DNA from: Proteobacteria bacterium UBA2133
GTDB taxonomy: Bacteria; Pseudomonadota; Gammaproteobacteria; Arenicellales; UBA868
Length of the DNA: 10,611 nucleotides
NCBI GenBank assembly: GCA_002327725.1
Contig: DCXP01000052.1
Span: forward strand, 1-10,611
Direction: 5' to 3'
Below, in pieces: positions 6,357 through 10,611 of the stretch. The position numbers and the translations under genes are program-made. Within the stretch, counting starts at the first letter, position 1; each line of letters starts with the position of its first letter. The notes beneath the pieces are model-generated. The model was not told where the DNA came from. It did not search any database and saw only the letters and a list, made by a program, of their open reading frames with translations.

Positions 6357-7060
6357 CTCTGCAGCAACCGTCCGGCGAGTTCCCGAACGAAAGGAACCGT
6401 TAATCGGCGTTGATGCGAAAAGGCCTCATCATCGATCTGATCCAAAAGCACGAACAGCGTCGACGGATCCCGGCGCACCCGACGTAAAAGGTAAGCAACC
6501 ACCGCATCGGGCAGCTCCAGCCCCCGCAGCCGGGCCCGCAACTGCATCGCCTCCGGCAACTGGTCTTCATCGAGGGGCTGAACCCGCCAGACACCGCCTG
6601 AGGCGAGCCGGGTAGCGAGATCCGCAAGAGCAAACCCTGCCTGCGCGGGTGGATAACTTCCTGCGACGAGAAGGCTGCCGCCGGACTGGGTCAGGCGCTC
6701 GTACAGACCCAGCAGAGTCTCTTCCCAAAGCCGGTCCCCGCTGACGGAATCGATATCATCAAGACAGACCATCCCGGGCCCTTCCAGATCGCGGATCATT
6801 TCCGGGCGGACACCATCCAGACTTAACGACACATAAGCAGGCGTGCCCGCCGATTCCAGGCGGTCCCTGCAACAGGCCTGCAACAGATGGGACTTTCCGG
6901 CACCCTTTGGCCCATGCAGATAGATCACCTGCGCATTACTGCCTGCCGCCGGGTCTTGCAGCAGTTCGACCACCTGGCCGTTGTTGCCGACGAGAAAATT
7001 CTCAAATGACGCCTGATCCTTCAGACGCAACGGCAGCCGGATCTGGTCAGCCCCGGACAA
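6353..7060 (-). CDS. hda: Hda, regulatory inactivator of DnaA (AAA+ protein)
   Basis: A 235-residue DnaA-related ATPase lacking a DNA-binding domain. In the E. coli model, Hda bound to the sliding clamp on DNA stimulates ATP hydrolysis by DnaA after initiation and so prevents re-initiation. The N-terminal clamp-binding motif QIRLPL is at residues 6-11. Walker A is GPKGAGKS at 50-57, Walker B is MVCLDDID at 97-104, the likely arginine finger is Arg151 in LADLATRL, and LQPLDEDQ-like and QLRARLRGLELPD segments follow. The start is a TTG at 7060. No in-frame ATG gives a sensible N-terminus, and starting here places the clamp motif exactly at the N-terminus as expected. It lies 14 bases after the phosphatidyltransferase stop, so the two are probably one transcript. 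A weak start codon suits a low-abundance regulator, but that is inference. Confidence 0.93.
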   Translation of the reverse strand: MSGADQIRLPLRLKDQASFENFLVGNNGQVVELLQDPAAGSNAQVIYLHGPKGAGKSHLLQACCRDRLESAGTPAYVSLSLDGVRPEMIRDLEGPGMVCLDDIDSVSGDRLWEETLLGLYERLTQSGGSLLVAGSYPPAQAGFALADLATRLASGGVWRVQPLDEDQLPEAMQLRARLRGLELPDAVVAYLLRRVRRDPSTLFVLLDQIDDEAFSHQRRLTVPFVRELAGRLLQS

Positions 7061-7074
7061 TGCTCAGTTTCTCA

Positions 7075-7641
7075 TCAGGGCTGTCCACTGGCATCGGCCG
7101 GCCGGATAACCCAGAAATACACGTAATGAAATGCGCTCGCGAACGTCGTTGCGACAACCAGCCAGAGCACAACCTCGGTCAGTGCGGTGAGCGACAGCAA
7201 ATCAACCCGCTCCACCATGATCAGCACCACCAGTGAGATCTGCAGGAAGGTGTTCAGCTTGCTTACCGGGCTCGGCTGCATATGCACATCACCGTGTACC
7301 CACTGCAGCACCAGGACACCACCGATAATCCCGAGGTCCCGAAACCCGATCAGCAGCAGCAGCCAGAACGGAATATCGCCTGCCAGTGCCAGCATGACAT
7401 AAGTACTGACAATCAGAATCTTGTCTGCCAGCGGATCCAGGATAGAACCCAGTCGGGTCACGGCGTCGAATTGTTTCGCTATCCAGCCATCCAGGCCATC
7501 GGTAATGCCGGCAATCACAAAGACCACGAGCGCAGCACCATAGCGCCCGTTGTACAGGAAAAGGATAAGTACGGGTGCTGCGCCAATCCGAAGGAGGGTC
7601 AGCAGATTGGGAAGCTGATGGAGCAGCGGCATACGGGACAT
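7075..7641 (-). CDS. CDP-alcohol phosphatidyltransferase family protein (PgsA-like)
   Basis: A 188-residue integral membrane enzyme of the CDP-alcohol phosphatidyltransferase family. These enzymes transfer a phosphatidyl group from CDP-diacylglycerol to an alcohol such as glycerol-3-phosphate. The catalytic signature D-x2-D-G-x2-A-R-x8-G-x3-D-x3-D is present at residues 48-73 (DGLDGWIAK, then G65, D69, D73), except that the arginine is Lys56. Several hydrophobic segments are visible, near 11-30, 34-47, 74-114 (with loops), 131-148 and 153-178. I use the ATG at 7641 (a second ATG at 7632 is possible). The frame is open to an ATG at 7716, which would add a hydrophilic 25-residue leader. The alcohol substrate cannot be fixed; PgsA-like phosphatidylglycerophosphate synthesis is the nearest analogy. 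It heads a two-gene unit with hda and is divergent from purM across a gap of about 116 bases. Confidence 0.86.
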   Translation of the reverse strand: MSRMPLLHQLPNLLTLLRIGAAPVLILFLYNGRYGAALVVFVIAGITDGLDGWIAKQFDAVTRLGSILDPLADKILIVSTYVMLALAGDIPFWLLLLIGFRDLGIIGGVLVLQWVHGDVHMQPSPVSKLNTFLQISLVVLIMVERVDLLSLTALTEVVLWLVVATTFASAFHYVYFWVIRPADASGQP

Positions 7642-7757
7642 AAGACGGAATCCGGGCTCAGTAAAGGTTAAAACCTGTTGGGCACAGTAATTCGGCTCCC
7701 TCTCCCGGCTGCACATACGATACCATAACTGTCTGGCTCACCCTTTGGCGTTTCCCC

Positions 7758-8795
7758 GTGCCTCCCTCAAGCGATCCCCCTCTCAGTTACCGTGACGCGG
7801 GCGTCGACATTGACGCGGGTGATGATCTGGTGGAACGCATCAAGCCTCTGGTGCGACGCACCCAAAGGCCCGAATGCCTGGGCAGTATCGGCGGCTTCGG
7901 CGGACTCTTTGAACTGCCCGTGGGGCAGTACCAGCGGCCGGTTCTGGTCTCGGGGACCGACGGTGTTGGAACCAAACTCAAACTGGCCATCGCGCTGGGC
8001 CGACACGACACCATCGGAATCGACCTCGTCGCAATGTGTGTCAACGATGTTCTGGTGGTTGGGGCCGAGCCGCTCTACTTCCTCGATTATTTCGCCACTG
8101 CCGAGCTCTCGCCGGCGCAGGCGGAGTCGGTTATCTCCGGAATTGCAGCGGGATGCGAACTGGCCGGGGCTGCCCTGATCGGAGGCGAAACCGCCGAAAT
8201 GCCTGGCATGTATGCAGCGGGCGATTATGATCTGGCGGGGTTTTGCGTTGGAATCGTTGAAAAAAACAAGATCATCGACGGCCGGCAGATTCGCTCTGGA
8301 GATCAGGTCCTCGGCCTCGCATCAAGTGGACTGCATTCAAACGGGTATTCGCTAGCGCGGGCCATCGTCGACCGCAGCGGTGCGTCGCTCAACACACCCA
8401 TCGCCGGTGCTACACTGGGTGAGGTTCTGCTGGCTCCGACCCGGATTTACGTCCGGAGCATTCTCAATCTTCTTGACAAGATTGCGGTTCGGGGGATCGC
8501 TCACATTACCGGCGGCGGCCTGCCGGGCAATATTCCGCGCATATTACCAGAGGGCCATGAATGCCATATCGATCTGAAGGCCTGGTCCTGCCCAGAGATA
8601 TTTGACTGGCTGCAATCCGAAGGCGGCGTCACTGACATGGAAATCCGGCGCACCTTCAACTGCGGTATCGGCCTCGTCATTGTCGTTGCCCCGGAGGATG
8701 CACCTCAAGCCCAGAAAATGCTTGAAGCGAGTGGCGAGACGGCCTACCCCATTGGGGAAATTCAAACCGGTCACGCAGGTGTTGTCTTCGAATAA
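7758..8795 (+). CDS. purM: Phosphoribosylformylglycinamidine cyclo-ligase (AIR synthetase)
   Basis: A 345-residue cytoplasmic enzyme for the fifth step of de novo purine synthesis: ATP-dependent closure of FGAM to aminoimidazole ribonucleotide. The length equals E. coli PurM. Family motifs are complete: LSYRDAGVDIDAG at 9-21, GSIGGFGGLFELP at 42-54, the nucleotide-binding GTDGVGTKLKLA at 66-77, DLVAMCVNDVLVVGAEPLYFLDY at 89-111, GGETAEMPGMY at 142-152, SSGLHSNGYSL at 189-199, HITGGGLPGNIPR at 249-261 and FNCGIG at 300-305. The start is a GTG at 7758. There is no upstream in-frame ATG, and this start aligns with the usual N-terminus; its ribosome-binding site is weak. purN overlaps its 3' end. 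I saw no convincing PurR-type operator in the short upstream gap. Confidence 0.97.
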   Translation: MPPSSDPPLSYRDAGVDIDAGDDLVERIKPLVRRTQRPECLGSIGGFGGLFELPVGQYQRPVLVSGTDGVGTKLKLAIALGRHDTIGIDLVAMCVNDVLVVGAEPLYFLDYFATAELSPAQAESVISGIAAGCELAGAALIGGETAEMPGMYAAGDYDLAGFCVGIVEKNKIIDGRQIRSGDQVLGLASSGLHSNGYSLARAIVDRSGASLNTPIAGATLGEVLLAPTRIYVRSILNLLDKIAVRGIAHITGGGLPGNIPRILPEGHECHIDLKAWSCPEIFDWLQSEGGVTDMEIRRTFNCGIGLVIVVAPEDAPQAQKMLEASGETAYPIGEIQTGHAGVVFE

Positions 8796-9426
8796 CGACG
8801 CGAAGACCTGCCGGATCGTGGTGCTGATCAGCGGCAACGGCAGCAACCTGCAGGCCATTATGGATCAATGTGGCAGAGGCGGTATTCCAGCCGAAGTCAC
8901 CGCCGTCATCAGCAACGTTGAATCCGCTTTTGGCCTGACCCGCGCCCGGCAGGCAGGAATCTCGGCGCATTGCCTTGACCACCGTGATTTTGCCAACCGC
9001 CTTGAATATGACGATGCATTGGCGGCGCTGGTCGAAGCGTTTCACCCTGATCTTGTGGTGCTGGCAGGATTCATGCGCATCCTCGGCCCCCAATTCGTTG
9101 ACCGCTTTGCGGGGCGCCTCATCAATATCCATCCTTCGCTGCTGCCCCGCTACCCCGGACTGGATACCCACGAGCGGGCAATTGCAGATGGTGCAAAGGA
9201 GCACGGTGCCAGCGTGCACTTTGTCACCCAAGATCTGGATGCAGGACCGGTGATTATTCAGGGCCGGGTGGCGGTAATGAAGGACGACTCGGCAGAGATC
9301 CTGGCGGCCCGTGTCCACGACGTTGAACACCGTATCTATCCGCAGGCAGTGGGGTGGTTCGCGTCGGGACGACTTGCGCTGAAAGACGGCGTTGCACTGC
9401 TCGACGGGCAGCCCCTGACCGACTGA
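8779..9426 (+). CDS. purN: Phosphoribosylglycinamide formyltransferase (GAR transformylase)
   Basis: A protein of about 215 residues that formylates glycinamide ribonucleotide with 10-formyl-tetrahydrofolate, the third step of purine synthesis. Motifs are IVVLISGNGSNLQAIMD at 13-29 (phosphate-binding loop), VVLAGFMRILG at 93-103, and INIHPSLLPRYPGLDTH at 115-131. The latter holds the catalytic Asn117 and His119; Asp154 in QDLDAGPVI completes the active site. The frame is open far back into purM, but the conserved protein begins at CRIVVLIS, so the start must be near 8779. I chose the GTG at 8779, which overlaps purM by 17 bases. A TTG at 8782 is the close alternative, served by an AGGTG just before it. 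The overlap suggests translational coupling, as is common for purM-purN pairs. The gene ends 20 bases before the convergent ridA. Confidence 0.94.
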   Translation: MLSSNNDAKTCRIVVLISGNGSNLQAIMDQCGRGGIPAEVTAVISNVESAFGLTRARQAGISAHCLDHRDFANRLEYDDALAALVEAFHPDLVVLAGFMRILGPQFVDRFAGRLINIHPSLLPRYPGLDTHERAIADGAKEHGASVHFVTQDLDAGPVIIQGRVAVMKDDSAEILAARVHDVEHRIYPQAVGWFASGRLALKDGVALLDGQPLTD

Positions 9427-9446
9427 TTCGAGGCCGCGTCTGTCGC

Positions 9447-9833
9447 TTAGTCTTTGAGGCGCGCCTGCACCGTGATCTCGACGCTGGCGCTGCCAAAAAG
9501 CCGCGGTGACTCGGTCGTTGTGCGGGCCGGAAAGGCGTCATCGTCAAAAAACTGCCGGTAGGCTTCGTCCATTTGATCAAAATAATCAAAGTTTGAAAGG
9601 TGCACATCGGCCCGCACGATATCGCTGCAACTAAGTCCCAGTTCGGCCAGAATCTCCTGAATGGCCTGCATGATCGCCCGGGTCTCCTCAACAGGATCTC
9701 CCAGTACCGCTTGACCTGCCGGAAAATCGGCGGCGACCAGGCCAGCGAGGTAGGCGTAGTGGTCGTCGGTGACGACCTGGCTGAATGGCGCACCGGATGC
9801 CGGCACCGCTTCTGGTTGGTGTCTGCGGATCAA
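9447..9833 (-). CDS. RidA/YjgF-family protein (reactive enamine/imine deaminase)
   Basis: A 128-residue protein of the RidA (YjgF/YER057c/UK114) family. Canonical members form trimers and hydrolyse reactive enamines and imines, such as 2-aminoacrylate, released by PLP enzymes. The N-terminal PFSQVVTDDHYAYLAGLVA at 16-34 is the usual first strand pair. ETRAIMQAIQEILAELGLS and DIVRADVHLSNFDYFDQMDEAY are the two family helices and intervening strand. The arginine that binds the substrate carboxylate in RidA is Arg104 in FPART, and Glu119 (VEI) matches the second active-site residue. The C-terminal strand departs somewhat from the canonical sequence, so it may be another RidA subgroup. The start appears to be a TTG at 9833: no in-frame ATG exists before the upstream stop, and I see no good ribosome-binding site. 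It lies 33 bases after the clpA stop. Confidence 0.87.
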   Translation of the reverse strand: MIRRHQPEAVPASGAPFSQVVTDDHYAYLAGLVAADFPAGQAVLGDPVEETRAIMQAIQEILAELGLSCSDIVRADVHLSNFDYFDQMDEAYRQFFDDDAFPARTTTESPRLFGSASVEITVQARLKD

Positions 9834-9866
9834 TTTGGCTTTGGAGGAATCCGCGAATAGCTGTCG

Positions 9867-10611
9867 CTAGGACTGCACTGGCGACTCAATATCGAAAGCG
9901 AGATCACCCTGTTTTTCGTAGACCCGCACGGTTCCGCCCTGGGCAAGTTTGCCAAAGAGCAGTTCGTCCGCCAGCGCCCGGTTGATGCGCTCGCGGATGA
10001 GTCTCGCCATCGGCCGTGCGCCCATCGTCGCATCGTGACCGTTTCTGGCCAGCCACTGCCGCGCATCCTGATCAACCTCCAGAATGACGTTCTTGTCAGC
10101 GAGCTGGGTCTCAAGCTGAACGATAAATTTATCGACAACATGGCCGATAGTGGTCTCGTCCAAGGCACCAAAACGGATCACCGAATCCAAGCGATTGCGA
10201 AACTCGGGGGTAAATAGTTTATTGATAACTTCGGTATCGTCAGCGCTGTGATCCTGATCAACGAAACCCACTGAACTGCGTGCCATCTCGGTGGCGCCTG
10301 CGTTCGTGGTCATCACAATGATCACATTGCGAAAGTCGGCCTTGCGCCCGTTGTTGTCGGTCAGCGTGCCGTAATCCATCACCTGAAGCAGCAGGTTGAA
10401 GACATCCGGGTGGGCCTTTTCAATCTCATCAAGGAGCAGTACCGAGTGCGGATTGCGGGTGATCGCTTCGGTCATCAGGCCGCCCTGGTCAAACCCCACG
10501 TAGCCTGGGGGTGCGCCGATCAGCCGGGAAACGGTATGGCGCTCCATGTACTCAGACATGTCAAAGCGCACCAGCTCAATTCCCAGTGTGAGCGCAAGCT
10601 GGCGGGTGACC
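9867..10611 (-). CDS. clpA: ClpA, ATPase subunit of the ClpAP protease, C-terminal fragment
   Basis: This is the last 247 codons of a Clp/Hsp100 unfoldase; the gene continues beyond base 10611. ClpA unfolds proteins and feeds them to ClpP. The fragment covers most of the second AAA+ module: LLRFDMSEYMERH-like start, pore loop GYVG at fragment residues 36-39, Walker B LLLDE at 58-62, sensor 1 MTTNAG at 100-105, arginine finger in FTPEFRNRLD at 133-142, and sensor 2 GARPMARL at 197-204. A VGF at 114-116 occupies the place of the ClpP-docking loop ([LIV]G[FL]), which ClpB lacks. Together with the short tail and the close match to ClpA wording (TDNNGRKADFRNV, VDKFIV), this makes ClpA the better name. 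The stop at 9867 is followed after 33 bases by ridA on the same strand. Confidence 0.94.
   Translation of the reverse strand, partial: VTRQLALTLGIELVRFDMSEYMERHTVSRLIGAPPGYVGFDQGGLMTEAITRNPHSVLLLDEIEKAHPDVFNLLLQVMDYGTLTDNNGRKADFRNVIIVMTTNAGATEMARSSVGFVDQDHSADDTEVINKLFTPEFRNRLDSVIRFGALDETTIGHVVDKFIVQLETQLADKNVILEVDQDARQWLARNGHDATMGARPMARLIRERINRALADELLFGKLAQGGTVRVYEKQGDLAFDIESPVQS

Noticed and set aside
7664..7675. Inverted repeat AGGTT-AA-AACCT in the phosphatidyltransferase-purM gap
   Set aside because: Five-base arms occur often by chance and it matches no operator I know, including the PurR site.
8602..8778. Open frame extending purN far into purM
   Set aside because: The extra residues do not resemble PurN, whose conserved sequence starts just after 8779; this stretch is purM read in another frame.
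8677..9330. Long minus-strand open frame opposite purN
   Set aside because: It runs through the purM-purN junction, has no recognisable motifs and is antisense to a complete PurN.

Overview
This window comes from the chromosome of a moderately GC-rich bacterium. Gene content and protein motifs (a YfgD-type ArsC, WrbA, Hda with a clamp-binding motif, PurM/PurN, ClpA) point to a gammaproteobacterium. From memory, the set proS, periplasmic thioredoxin, YihY, ArsC/YfgD, WrbA, Hda, purM, purN resembles a neighbourhood found in Pseudomonas and relatives. I cannot name a genus. The window is almost fully coding, every non-coding gap is under 200 bases, and I saw no tRNA, rRNA, insertion sequence, prophage or CRISPR array.

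Layout. (1) 1-457, plus strand: the 3' end of proS. (2) 474-3161, minus strand: a likely three-gene operon, read right to left, of an exported thioredoxin-fold protein, a TolC-family outer-membrane protein and an HlyD/RND-type periplasmic adaptor. A consensus -10 box lies in an AT-rich patch upstream. (3) 3293-4210, minus: a YihY/BrkB-family inner-membrane protein with its own terminator. (4) 4321-5265, minus: a predicted lipoprotein with three cysteine-paired DWCxRYPDSFxC repeats followed by a LysM domain, with a good sigma-70 promoter and a strong hairpin terminator. (5) 5392-6356, plus: ArsC/YfgD and a WrbA-type flavoprotein. (6) 6353-7641, minus: a CDP-alcohol phosphatidyltransferase followed by hda. 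(7) 7758-9426, plus: overlapping purM and purN. (8) 9447-10611, minus: the 3' part of clpA followed by a RidA-family gene.

How the genes relate. purM and purN encode two steps of de novo purine synthesis. Hda and the phosphatidyltransferase connect to replication control and membrane lipid synthesis. ProS and ClpA act in translation and proteolysis. The envelope genes (thioredoxin-fold protein, TolC/adaptor pair, YihY, LysM lipoprotein) are grouped on the minus strand in the left half. Most of the window is conserved housekeeping DNA. The least ordinary items are the cysteine-repeat LysM lipoprotein and the TolC/adaptor pair without an adjacent inner-membrane pump. Several starts are non-ATG: TTG for hda and ridA, GTG for purM and probably purN.
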